The notes below the pieces were generated by a model, which made no database searches, had not been told where the DNA came from, and worked only from the letters and a program-made list of their open reading frames with translations. From Candidatus Nitrosocosmicus sp. (GTDB taxonomy: Archaea; Thermoproteota; Nitrososphaeria; Nitrososphaerales; Nitrososphaeraceae), in NCBI GenBank assembly GCA_030452275.1, contig JAKDMR010000138.1, positions 1-6,212 of the forward strand: a DNA stretch of 6,212 bases, given 5' to 3'. Both the position numbers and the translations under genes were made by a program. Shown one piece after another: positions 1 to 5,999 of the stretch. Every line of letters starts with the position of its first letter. Position 1 is the first letter of the stretch.

Positions 1-98
1 AAATTATTTATTAAAAATTGTTTTGACTTTTTTATTTGGAGAATTTACGCTTAAGAGGTGATAGTCAAACTCAGGAGAAGTTATAGTAGTTTTTTTTT

Positions 99-129
99 AT
101 CAATTAATTTGGGCACCGGTATAATTGAT
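99..129. repeat. 8-bp inverted repeat downstream of the CDF gene
   Basis: ATCAATTA at 99-106 is the exact reverse complement of TAATTGAT at 122-129, with a 15-nt loop. It lies about 100 nt beyond the stop codon of the minus-strand transporter gene. Read on the minus strand it is followed by a run of A, not T, so it does not look like a classical terminator. In AT-rich DNA an 8-bp dyad can arise by chance. The rest of 1-230 shows no gene I can support. Confidence 0.25.
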
Positions 130-230
130 TCAAATTTTGTACCGCTATTTGATAATTAATATCACCGAAAATGACTTTTGGGTATAAACGTAAGCATTAT
201 ACCCCTTATCGCAATTGTAGTTACCGAATT

Positions 231-1262
231 TTATTTATTGTCCTGTGCTAGCTCTATGTATATTTTTGAAGGGTTAACGTATGGGATGGACTCCCTGATC
301 TTGCTTTGTATATTGTCAATAACTGATTCGATTGTAACGGTACTTAAATTTTCAATCAAATATACTTCAATGGCTATCAAGACATCTTCAACTGCAAAAT
401 GCATCGTACGAATTGATTTTATTTTCTCTACTTCTGGGATATTTAATACAGCATCGTATATCTTTTTCAAATCTCGTTTGGACATCGCTTCACCAATAAG
501 CATGCCCCGATTTTCTCTGGCCAAAAATAATGCAAAACCCATTAATACTATCCCAATCAAGAGGGAGCCGATTGCATCATATGCACTATTTCCAGTTACA
601 TCAGAAAGGGCCAATGCTACTACTGCAATTAATATTCCTAGAAGAGCAGCTGCATCTTCTACTAGTACTGTAATAATAACAGGATCTTTATTTTCTTTGA
701 GCTCAGTAAACAAAACTGGTAAAGTTAATTTATCACCCCTATCTTCTATCGTTTTTCTAAAAATGCCAAAAGCTATTCTAATTGCATTTGCCTCAAATGC
801 AAAAGCTATTGCTAAAATAACATAATTTATCAAAGTATTTTCTACTTTATGAGTATCATGTGCACTCAAAAAATAACTGATACCATGTTCTAAAGATAGC
901 ACTCCTGATACGCCAAAAATAAGTATGGCTACAACAAACGACCAAAAGAATTGTTCCTTACCAAACCCAAAAGGATACTTCTCATTTGCTTCTTTTTTGC
1001 TTGTCTTTACACCTATCAAAAGTAGAACCTGATTAAAAGTATCTGAGAATGAATGATATGTTTCAGCCCACATAGATGTACTGCCTGTAAATAACGCTGC
1101 AAAAAGCTTTGAGATGGCAATTGCTAAATTACCAAACAATGCAGCATAGATAGCCTTCTTTGATTCGCCTCCGCCCGACATAGCTTTATTTTCCCTTGGA
1201 CTACTAATAAATTTGAATAAAATGCTTATGAATTTTTGAATGAATTTAGTTTTTAGAATCAT
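231..1262 (-). CDS. Cation diffusion facilitator (CDF) family metal cation transporter
   Basis: This is a membrane protein of 343 residues, of the Cation_efflux type, expected to export Zn2+ or another divalent metal in exchange for protons across the cytoplasmic membrane. About six membrane segments are visible (roughly residues 37-58, 63-85, 105-123, 142-165, 196-218 and 230-247), followed by a soluble C-terminal domain from about 255 to the end, as is usual for CDF proteins. Segment 2 carries the metal-site signature HSFSD (H70, D74); the loop after it has YPFGFGKE (96-103), typical of the SLC30A9/MMT-like branch. In segment 5 an ED pair (E202, D203) stands where many CDF proteins have HxxxD. 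No His-rich loop is present, so the metal cannot be named. The family-like sequence begins only after M28 (ATG at 1181), so the first 27 basic and hydrophobic residues may not be translated; both starts are possible. It is a single gene with long gaps on both sides. Confidence 0.9.
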   Translation of the reverse strand: MILKTKFIQKFISILFKFISSPRENKAMSGGGESKKAIYAALFGNLAIAISKLFAALFTGSTSMWAETYHSFSDTFNQVLLLIGVKTSKKEANEKYPFGFGKEQFFWSFVVAILIFGVSGVLSLEHGISYFLSAHDTHKVENTLINYVILAIAFAFEANAIRIAFGIFRKTIEDRGDKLTLPVLFTELKENKDPVIITVLVEDAAALLGILIAVVALALSDVTGNSAYDAIGSLLIGIVLMGFALFLARENRGMLIGEAMSKRDLKKIYDAVLNIPEVEKIKSIRTMHFAVEDVLIAIEVYLIENLSTVTIESVIDNIQSKIRESIPYVNPSKIYIELAQDNK

Positions 1263-1307
1263 TAACTAATATTCAGCCTTATGCATTAGTATAGCCACTT
1301 TAGGCAT

Positions 1308-1320
1308 CTAAATATCTAAA
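1308..1320 (-). promoter_or_regulatory. Possible archaeal TATA box for the CDF gene
   Basis: Read on the minus strand, TTTAGATATTTAG lies here. If it is box A, transcription would start near 1288 and give a short leader of about 26 nt before the ATG at 1262. The match is imperfect. A second AT-rich candidate (AAATTTATTAG, around 1203-1213) would instead place a leaderless start at the ATG at 1181. The sequence alone does not decide between them. Confidence 0.25.
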
Positions 1321-1572
1321 CCATGGTTGTCATTTGTTTGATGTATGGTGTTGATTCAAATATCGATCACTTCTTGATAAGGTAAATTCGAGAACAGGTT
1401 TAGCCAGTTTTTAATGACGAAATAGATCGTAAAGTATCCTTCTAAACAAAAAATAGTGGTCAAATCCTATTATTCTGATTATGACATTCTGTATTGCTTA
1501 ATCTACAATCGTTTTCTTTATTCCGAAAAGTGAAGATGATGATGATTTATTTCTAGTAATCCACTGTCTTTA

Positions 1573-1603
1573 TTCAAGTGAGCAGCATCGTATTGCACTT
1601 GAA
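1573..1603. repeat. 8-bp perfect inverted repeat
   Basis: TTCAAGTG (1573-1580) and CACTTGAA (1596-1603) are exact reverse complements around a 15-nt loop. The arms contain more G and C than most dyads in this AT-rich gap. It is not followed by a T run on either strand, so there is no sign of a terminator. It could be a regulator site or an RNA hairpin; its function is unknown. Confidence 0.35.
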
Positions 1604-1620
1604 AATATTGAAAGTCCCGG

Positions 1621-1635
1621 ATGATTAGTAATCAT
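1621..1635. repeat. 15-bp palindrome with ATTAGTAAT core
   Basis: ATGATTA, a single G, then TAATCAT form a perfect 7+1+7 dyad. The central nine bases ATTAGTAAT also form the core of another palindrome at 4605-4617. A compact dyad of this size is typical of a dimeric regulator's binding site, but no nearby gene start makes an operator role clear. Confidence 0.35.
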
Positions 1636-2026
1636 AAGAAATATCGATTGGATATAGTGACCAGATTTGGATGGTAGTAGTCAGATTAGTATTAAATAGA
1701 CCAGGTAATAAAGTCAGAACGTGCTGTACAAGTTTTGTTAATCCAAGAGTAGTATCACCGGAGTACAGTTACGATCCGAGGCAACCGCAGTTTAAGATCC
1801 CACAAGAAAAGTAGTGAAGGGTGGTTCACATATCTGCGCTCCTAATTATTCCTTGCGATATCGACCAGCGGCTCGACAACAACAGATGATCGATACAGGC
1901 ATGATCCATATTGGGTTTAGGTGTATTATTAGGAACCCATGATTTTACATACAGTTGATTTTTCTATGATCATGATAAATTTCTAAATCATAATAACTTT
2001 GATAATGATTTGATCAATCACCAAAC

Positions 2027-2065
2027 TGATCCGCCTAGAGACCTTTCGTTAAAACCTGCGGATTA
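2027..2065. repeat. Inverted repeat, ATCCGC/GCGGAT arms
   Basis: ATCCGC (2029-2034) pairs exactly with GCGGAT (2058-2063). Adding a G-T wobble and one more T-A pair extends each arm to eight bases (2027-2034 and 2058-2065). The loop is 23 nt. A second inverted repeat begins only five bases later at 2070, so the two may form tandem hairpins if transcribed. Confidence 0.3.
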
Positions 2066-2069
2066 AGAC

Positions 2070-2095
2070 AAGTATAATAGGCATAAACTATACTT
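2070..2095. repeat. 7-bp perfect inverted repeat
   Basis: AAGTATA (2070-2076) and TATACTT (2089-2095) are exact reverse complements around a 12-nt loop. It sits directly after the inverted repeat ending at 2065. There is no T run after it on the plus strand beyond scattered Ts, so a terminator role is not supported. Confidence 0.3.
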
Positions 2096-2231
2096 CGTTA
2101 TTCTAATTGGTCAACTGGCCTCAAAAAATACTTTCCCATTAATCACAATTTCCATACTGCAATAAACAAACCGTGCGTAGTCTTTCGAATTGACTCGGTA
2201 TGCGTTAATCGCTTAAAAATAAACACTTGTG

Positions 2232-2311
2232 GGGGTATAGAGAAGGAAAAGACAGGGTAACCGAATTTGTGGTTATTGTAATGCAGGATAAATTTCCTAA
2301 TTCTATACTCC
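2232..2311 (+). ncRNA. Candidate structured RNA element upstream of the TPR gene
   Basis: Three nested stems can be drawn. The outer stem pairs GGGGTATAGA (2232-2241) with TCTATACTCC (2302-2311), ten pairs of which one is G-U (2234 with 2309). After a small internal loop, AGGAAA (2244-2249) pairs with TTTCCT (2293-2298). Inside, TAACC (2258-2262) pairs with GGTTA (2271-2275) around an 8-nt loop, extendable by two G-U pairs. The G-U pairs are valid only on the plus strand, which hints at plus-strand transcription. The element ends about 90 nt before the TATA box assigned to the TPR gene, so it would lie outside that transcript and need its own promoter. I do not recognise it as a known riboswitch or sRNA class, and chance cannot be excluded. 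Confidence 0.3.
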
Positions 2312-2402
2312 TTTACAGGAACTAATTTAGAAGCTTATTTGTTGTTATTTCGTTTTAGGCGTTCTAATTCGGGATTTTTAATAGTAAACTTATGCAATTA
2401 TC

Positions 2403-2413
2403 TTTTATATATA
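2403..2413 (+). promoter_or_regulatory. Archaeal TATA box of the TPR gene
   Basis: TTTTATATATA is a near-ideal archaeal box A. Its centre (about 2408) is 26 nt before the ATG at 2434, which is the usual distance from TATA box to transcription start. The transcript would therefore begin at or within a base or two of that ATG, i.e. be leaderless, as is common in archaea. The box lies downstream of the alternative ATG at 2392, which argues against that start being used. Confidence 0.6.
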
Positions 2414-2433
2414 GAGCCCCTAAAAGGATATTA

Positions 2434-4548
2434 ATGTCATTCTGTCATCAATGTGGTTATGCTCTTAAATCAGATGGGGAGACTTCATGCCCCAGCTGTG
2501 GAATCGATCTAAAGCATAATAGTGATCAGAACAATTCAAATGAAACTGATTATACAATCTCCCCTGAATCTAATGAGAATACAAATTTTACTCCATATTC
2601 GGGTACAGGAAATTTCGATGATCAATTACTAAATTATACAATTATTGAAAACACAATTGTTTTTGATAGTACCGGAGATTCGTCGTTAAAAGTCTTAGAC
2701 TTGTTCCAAAGATTATCTCAAAATTCTAATCTGTTGTACCAATTATTGTCCAATAACTTTCAACAGAATGAAGATAAGGCTCAAGAACTACGGGACGTTT
2801 CTAATGCTCTCGCCAAATCGTGTCAAAATATGTTAGATGAAGTAGAAAAAATCGAGGTCGAATGCAAAACAAGGATATTAGATATAAAAATAGGGAATTT
2901 ACAAATTTCAAGACATGACTTAGAGTTAAAGAATCTAGTATTAATGGGTAACCAATTTTTCTATTTGGGCAAGTATAATTATGCATTTGAATGCTATGAC
3001 AAGATTCTACAAATAGATGTACATGATTTTGAGGTGATGCTCAATAAAGCATTTACCTTGAATAAGTTAGAGAGGTACAGCGAAGCAATCGACTGGTATG
3101 ATAAAGCGTTAGAGGTGGATCCTAAGCATATAATCGCTTTAAATAACAAGGGTCAAGTCCTTTATAAGATTGAAGAATATGACGAGGCTATAGAATGCTT
3201 TGACAAGGTGTTGCAAGTAGCTCCCAATAATGTAAACGCTTTAAATAACAAGGGTACTGTATTTTATAAGCTTGAAAAGTACAGTGAGGCTATAAGATAC
3301 CTTGACAAGACCTTAAGAATATACCCTAACCATGTAAACGCTCTAAATAACAAGGGTTGGGTGTTCTATACACTCGGAAGATATAACGAGGCTATAGAGT
3401 GGTATGATGAAGCCTTAAAACTAGAGCCAAATGATCCGATTTCTTTAAACAACCAAGGTAAGACACGATACAGTCTCGGGAGATACATCGAGGCTATAGA
3501 GTGGTATGATAGGGCGTTGCAGGTGGATCCTAAACATGTAAACGCTTTAAATAACAAGGGTGCTGCCTTTGATAAATTAGGAAGATACATCGAGGCTATA
3601 GAGTGGTATGATAAGGCGCTGCAGGTGGATCCTAAACATGTAAACGCTTTAAATAACAAGGGAAGGACTCTGAATAGTCTCGGAAAGTACATCGAAGCTA
3701 TAGAGTGGTATGATAGGGCGTTGCAGGTGGATCCTAACCATGTAAACGCTTTAAATAACAAGGGTGCAGCACTTGATGAATTGGGAAGATACATCGAAGC
3801 TATAGAGTGGTATGATAGGGCGTTAAAAATAAAGCCAAAAAATACAATGTCTCTAAACAATAAGGGGGCAGCATTCTACAGTCTCGGGAGATACGGTGAG
3901 GCTTTAGAGTGGTATGATAGGGCGTTAAAAATAGATCCTACTGATGCTGATTCTTTAAATAACAAGGGAAGGGCTCTACAAAGTCTTGCAAGATACGGTG
4001 AGGCTTTAGAGTGGTATGATAGGGCGTTAAAAATAGATCCTAAACATGTAAACGCTTTAAATAACAAGGGTTGGGTGTTCTATACACTCGGAAGGTACAG
4101 CAAGGCCATAGAATGTTTTGACAAGGCCTTAAAGTTAATACCGCATAATACAAACGTTCTAAATAATAAGGGGGTAGTACTTGACGAATTAAGTAGACAC
4201 AGTGAGGCTATCGAGTACTTTGACCTGACGTTGCAGGTGGATCCTAAACATGTAAACGCTTTAAATAACAAGGGTGCAGCACTTGACGAATTAAGTAGAC
4301 ACAGTGAGGCTATCGAGTACTTTGACAAGGCCTTAAAAATACGACCTGAACATGTTAATGCCTTATTCAATAAAGGTGCATCTCTATTTAACCTAGGTAG
4401 ATATGACGAGGCTTTAGAGTGGTATGATAAGGCGTTAAGAATTGATCCTAGACACGATCAGGCAAAAATTAACAAACGTTTAGCCCAAAAGAAATTAGGT
4501 AAAAGTAAAGGGGTCAACAAAATTTTTTCGACTTTAACAAATGAATAG
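2434..4548 (+). CDS. Zinc-ribbon and 15-fold tetratricopeptide repeat (TPR) protein
   Basis: This 704-residue protein is soluble, with no signal peptide or membrane segment. Residues 1-25 form a zinc ribbon with CxxC pairs C4/C7 and C19/C22. An Asn/Ser/Thr-rich linker follows (about 27-66), then a charged helical, possibly coiled-coil segment (about 108-167). Fifteen uninterrupted 34-residue TPR units occupy 168-677, with consensus LNNKG..L..LGRY.EAIEWYD.AL..DP..VNA, and a basic capping helix ends the protein. TPR superhelices bind peptides or proteins, so a scaffold or adaptor role is likely; the partner is unknown and no catalytic domain is present. The second Asn of LNNKG is kept in 14 of 15 units (N204, N238 and so on to N646), resembling the asparagine ladder of O-GlcNAc transferase. 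The start at 2434 is preferred to the in-frame ATG at 2392 because the zinc ribbon begins directly after it, a TATA box lies 26 nt upstream, and AAGGAT precedes it as a possible ribosome site. The gene stands alone. Confidence 0.9.
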   Translation: MSFCHQCGYALKSDGETSCPSCGIDLKHNSDQNNSNETDYTISPESNENTNFTPYSGTGNFDDQLLNYTIIENTIVFDSTGDSSLKVLDLFQRLSQNSNLLYQLLSNNFQQNEDKAQELRDVSNALAKSCQNMLDEVEKIEVECKTRILDIKIGNLQISRHDLELKNLVLMGNQFFYLGKYNYAFECYDKILQIDVHDFEVMLNKAFTLNKLERYSEAIDWYDKALEVDPKHIIALNNKGQVLYKIEEYDEAIECFDKVLQVAPNNVNALNNKGTVFYKLEKYSEAIRYLDKTLRIYPNHVNALNNKGWVFYTLGRYNEAIEWYDEALKLEPNDPISLNNQGKTRYSLGRYIEAIEWYDRALQVDPKHVNALNNKGAAFDKLGRYIEAIEWYDKALQVDPKHVNALNNKGRTLNSLGKYIEAIEWYDRALQVDPNHVNALNNKGAALDELGRYIEAIEWYDRALKIKPKNTMSLNNKGAAFYSLGRYGEALEWYDRALKIDPTDADSLNNKGRALQSLARYGEALEWYDRALKIDPKHVNALNNKGWVFYTLGRYSKAIECFDKALKLIPHNTNVLNNKGVVLDELSRHSEAIEYFDLTLQVDPKHVNALNNKGAALDELSRHSEAIEYFDKALKIRPEHVNALFNKGASLFNLGRYDEALEWYDKALRIDPRHDQAKINKRLAQKKLGKSKGVNKIFSTLTNE
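2935..4464 (+). repeat. Intragenic tandem array, 15 units of 102 bp (TPR-coding)
   Basis: Each 102-bp unit encodes one TPR, with no insertions or deletions across all 15. Several units are almost identical at DNA level. The 80-nt tract at 3481-3560 matches 3583-3662 at 78 positions and 3685-3764 at 76. The tract 3889-3940 is identical to 3991-4042 (52 nt), and 4179-4224 is identical to 4281-4326 (46 nt), both one unit apart. In addition 3344-3380 is identical to 4058-4094 (37 nt), seven units apart. Units 1-3 at the left edge are much more diverged. This is the pattern left by recent unit duplication and gene conversion within the array. Confidence 0.9.
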
Positions 4549-4604
4549 AAAGATATGTATGCGGGTAACAAAAAAACTCACCTTAGATCCACAGAGTAGG
4601 AACT

Positions 4605-4617
4605 ATATTAGTAATAT
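4605..4617. repeat. 13-bp palindrome with ATTAGTAAT core
   Basis: ATATTA, a single G, then TAATAT form a perfect 6+1+6 dyad 57 nt after the TPR stop codon. Its core nine bases ATTAGTAAT are the same as in the palindrome at 1621-1635. It may be a protein binding site; the AT-only arms make chance a serious alternative. Confidence 0.3.
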
Positions 4618-4650
4618 GATTCAACAAAACGAAACCTCCTTTAAGAATGC

Positions 4651-4675
4651 TCCTACAAAGTGTAACTTTGTAGGA
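4651..4675. repeat. Perfect 11-bp hairpin downstream of the TPR gene
   Basis: TCCTACAAAGT (4651-4661) and ACTTTGTAGGA (4665-4675) are exact reverse complements with only a 3-nt loop (GTA). This is the strongest simple hairpin in the window. It begins about 100 nt after the TPR stop codon, in the expected 3' untranslated region. No T run follows on the plus strand, so it does not match an intrinsic terminator. It could protect or process the transcript's 3' end, bind a protein, or be a relic of a small mobile repeat. Confidence 0.6.
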
Positions 4676-4815
4676 TTAGCACTAGTTCAGTTGGTATATT
4701 AAACAAGTATTAGATAAAGCACAATCAAAATGATTCTGCAAAATCACATTTACTTTCTATGAACTACATGAATTTGATACGACTTTATGAAAGGGATTAA
4801 ACCAGGTTTCTAGAT

Positions 4816-4832
4816 GAGATTTTTGAAATCTC
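4816..4832. repeat. 7-bp hairpin with 3-nt loop
   Basis: GAGATTT (4816-4822) pairs exactly with AAATCTC (4826-4832) around TTG. It has no T run on either side and no nearby start codon, so no role can be assigned. Confidence 0.3.
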
Positions 4833-5498
4833 GCCTTTGGTAATGATTTTCAAAATTGTCAAGCTATTGTAAATCAGGTTGAAGTCCATGTCAACAAGGT
4901 ATAAGATGGCTTTTGGAATAACCCAAAATAAAAGGCAAACGTTTCTGCTTCGACTATCCGTCAGTGGTATTTTGATGTCAAAGCCACCCATCCATCCACC
5001 CAACATCATAAACCCTTAAATAATTAGAAACGTTATTGTCTTTGTCATTTGCTACATTTTTTGACATACCTCTGAGTCTGCTTTATGCTTTCTTGTAGGT
5101 ACAACCGTTTTCTATAAATTTTATTCCTGATCACGTTTTAACTAGGTAGTTAAATTACTTTCATCCACAAAGATTCGATATGCCTGGATGTTTGAAACTC
5201 GCAATGACATTCATTTCTTCAATATCCAATTGATAGGGCATTACCTGGATTCCGGATTTGTAGAACCTGAATTTACATGATACTAAATGTGTAGGTCGTT
5301 GTAAAAGTACGTACCCAATATCATTTATTTTATGTATTTATAAATCAGATTCCCTTTATTATGTTGGCTATACTTATCCAATCTAAGATAAGCCCTGTTT
5401 ATTCCTGACCCGAAGTATTTAAAATAGGATCGTTGTTTTCAGAATTTGCTTGGCTTTACAATCAAAAAGCATAGTTTAGTAATTATCCAAATGCAGGG

Positions 5499-5509
5499 TT
5501 TTTATATAT
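5499..5509 (+). promoter_or_regulatory. Strong TATA-like element with no gene after it
   Basis: TTTTTATATAT shares ten consecutive bases (TTTTATATAT) with the TATA box assigned to the TPR gene. If active, transcription would begin near 5531, just before a series of inverted repeats, and there is no ORF before 6000. It therefore could drive a non-coding RNA or a long leader. Because the surrounding block is nearly all A and T, a chance match is quite possible. Confidence 0.3.
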
Positions 5510-5540
5510 CACAATTTATCTCATATATTACCTATATTAC

Positions 5541-5597
5541 TTATATTTGGTAAATATAACAATAAAATAGAATATAAAAAATAGAGATATTTTATTG
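5541..5597. repeat. Two adjacent inverted repeats in an AT-rich block
   Basis: TTATATTT (5541-5548) pairs exactly with AAATATAA (5552-5559) around GGT. Starting at the next base, CAATAAAATA (5560-5569) pairs exactly with TATTTTATTG (5588-5597) around an 18-nt loop. The block is overwhelmingly A and T, which raises the chance rate of such dyads, but two that abut without a gap are notable. Such DNA melts easily and would suit an origin, a partition site or a promoter; none of these can be shown here. Confidence 0.4.
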
Positions 5598-5645
5598 GGA
5601 AATATTAAATTCACTTGAGCATAATCATCATCACCTTTACAAGGT

Positions 5646-5677
5646 ACTAATACTAGATTTTTTAAATTCGTATTAGT
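5646..5677. repeat. Inverted repeat, ACTAATAC/GTATTAGT arms
   Basis: ACTAATAC (5646-5653) and GTATTAGT (5670-5677) are exact reverse complements. The 16-nt interior can extend the stem with GA-TTT against AAATTC after a small bulge, giving a long hairpin. The middle holds six consecutive Ts (5658-5663). It is the third inverted repeat in a row after the AT-rich block. Confidence 0.4.
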
Positions 5678-5730
5678 GATTGTCTTGATCATATTGAGTC
5701 CGAAATAGTAATTCAGATAGGAAAGTAAGT

Positions 5731-5751
5731 ATGAGTTTTCCTAGAACTCAT
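5731..5751. repeat. 7-bp hairpin upstream of the ParB-like ORF
   Basis: ATGAGTT (5731-5737) and AACTCAT (5745-5751) are exact reverse complements around a 7-nt loop. It is the last of four inverted repeats between 5541 and 5751 and lies about 250 nt before the ParB-like start. Confidence 0.35.
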
Positions 5752-5999
5752 TACAGATTCTTTATCTCATTTTGCCGATACACATTCAACTTTTTTGTCT
5801 GTTGATGAGTTACTAATCTGCTTTCACGAATAATCCCATTAACGAGGTCATTCAATAAATCATCACCCAGACTTTAACTACTTGCAAAATATGCACATAT
5901 TCAATCTAATATGGAATAAAGTGGAAATCTTATATCATAGTGTGTCTAATTGTGAAAATTTTATGAAAATGTTAAATAGTTCAAATGATTGGATAAAGC

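Larger units (their letters stand above)
1263..2391. other. Long intergenic region without a supported gene
   Basis: This gap separates two genes that point away from each other, so it should contain the promoters of both. No open frame here is long enough to stand out from chance: the best are a 47-codon ATG frame on the plus strand (1671-1814) and shorter startless stretches. I found no tRNA or rRNA. It does contain several inverted repeats (1573-1603, 1621-1635, 2027-2065, 2070-2095) and a potentially structured element (2232-2311), listed separately. Bases 1740-1900 are visibly richer in G and C than the rest of the gap, with no explanation I can give. Confidence 0.6.
4549..5999. other. 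Long intergenic region without a supported gene
   Basis: About 1.45 kb separates the TPR gene from the ParB-like ORF. The longest ATG-started frame inside is a 70-codon minus-strand one (4797-5009) with no recognisable domain; a frame of that length is expected by chance in a gap this size. Short stop-free stretches also occur on the minus strand between about 5056 and 5456 in changing frames, possibly a decayed gene but not above chance. The region holds several hairpins and an extremely AT-rich block at about 5500-5610, listed separately. I found no tRNA, rRNA, CRISPR repeat or insertion-sequence ends. Confidence 0.6.

Noticed and set aside
55..156. GAGGTGAT, a perfect archaeal Shine-Dalgarno-like sequence at 55-62, with a short GTG-started frame
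   Set aside because: The only frame is about 32 codons and its GTG lies inside the motif itself; no start codon sits at a proper distance downstream.
178..825. 215-codon plus-strand ORF opposite the CDF gene
   Set aside because: It is antisense to the strongly supported transporter and has no recognisable domain; it mirrors the transporter's codons.
1531..1640. C-box-like ATGATGA at 1536-1545, suggesting a C/D box guide RNA
   Set aside because: No CUGA D box occurs within the expected distance downstream and no terminal stem is visible.
1671..1814. 47-codon plus-strand ORF (begins MVVVRLVLNRPG) in the slightly GC-richer part of the first gap
   Set aside because: Too short to exceed chance, no ribosome site and no recognised motif.
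3481..4326. Direct repeats suggesting a CRISPR array
   Set aside because: The 102-bp period is continuous, in frame and codes for TPR units; there are no unique spacers.
3366..4370. Minus-strand ORFs with repeated CNALSYHSIASMYLP-like units
   Set aside because: They are antisense shadows of the 102-bp TPR-coding repeats; their periodicity is inherited from the sense gene.
4675..4750. tRNA-like D-arm sequence TAGTTCAGTTGGTA at 4683-4696
   Set aside because: No pairing acceptor stem, no anticodon stem and no T-loop consensus follow at the right distances; only the D-loop resembles a tRNA.
4797..5009. 70-codon minus-strand ORF beginning MMLGGWMGGFDIKIP, with AAGGG a few bases upstream of its ATG
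   Set aside because: No recognisable domain. With stop codons at about 7% of codons in this base composition, roughly one frame of this length is expected by chance in a 1.4-kb gap read in six frames. Homologues in other genomes would overturn this.
5056..5456. Successive stop-free minus-strand pieces in shifting frames (for example 5164-5337 containing MPYQLDIEEMN, and 5341-5456 containing YFGSGINRAYLRLDK)
   Set aside because: They read like protein and could be a frameshifted, decayed gene, but runs of about 30-58 codons are expected several times by chance here and I recognise no family. A translated search of the segment would decide.
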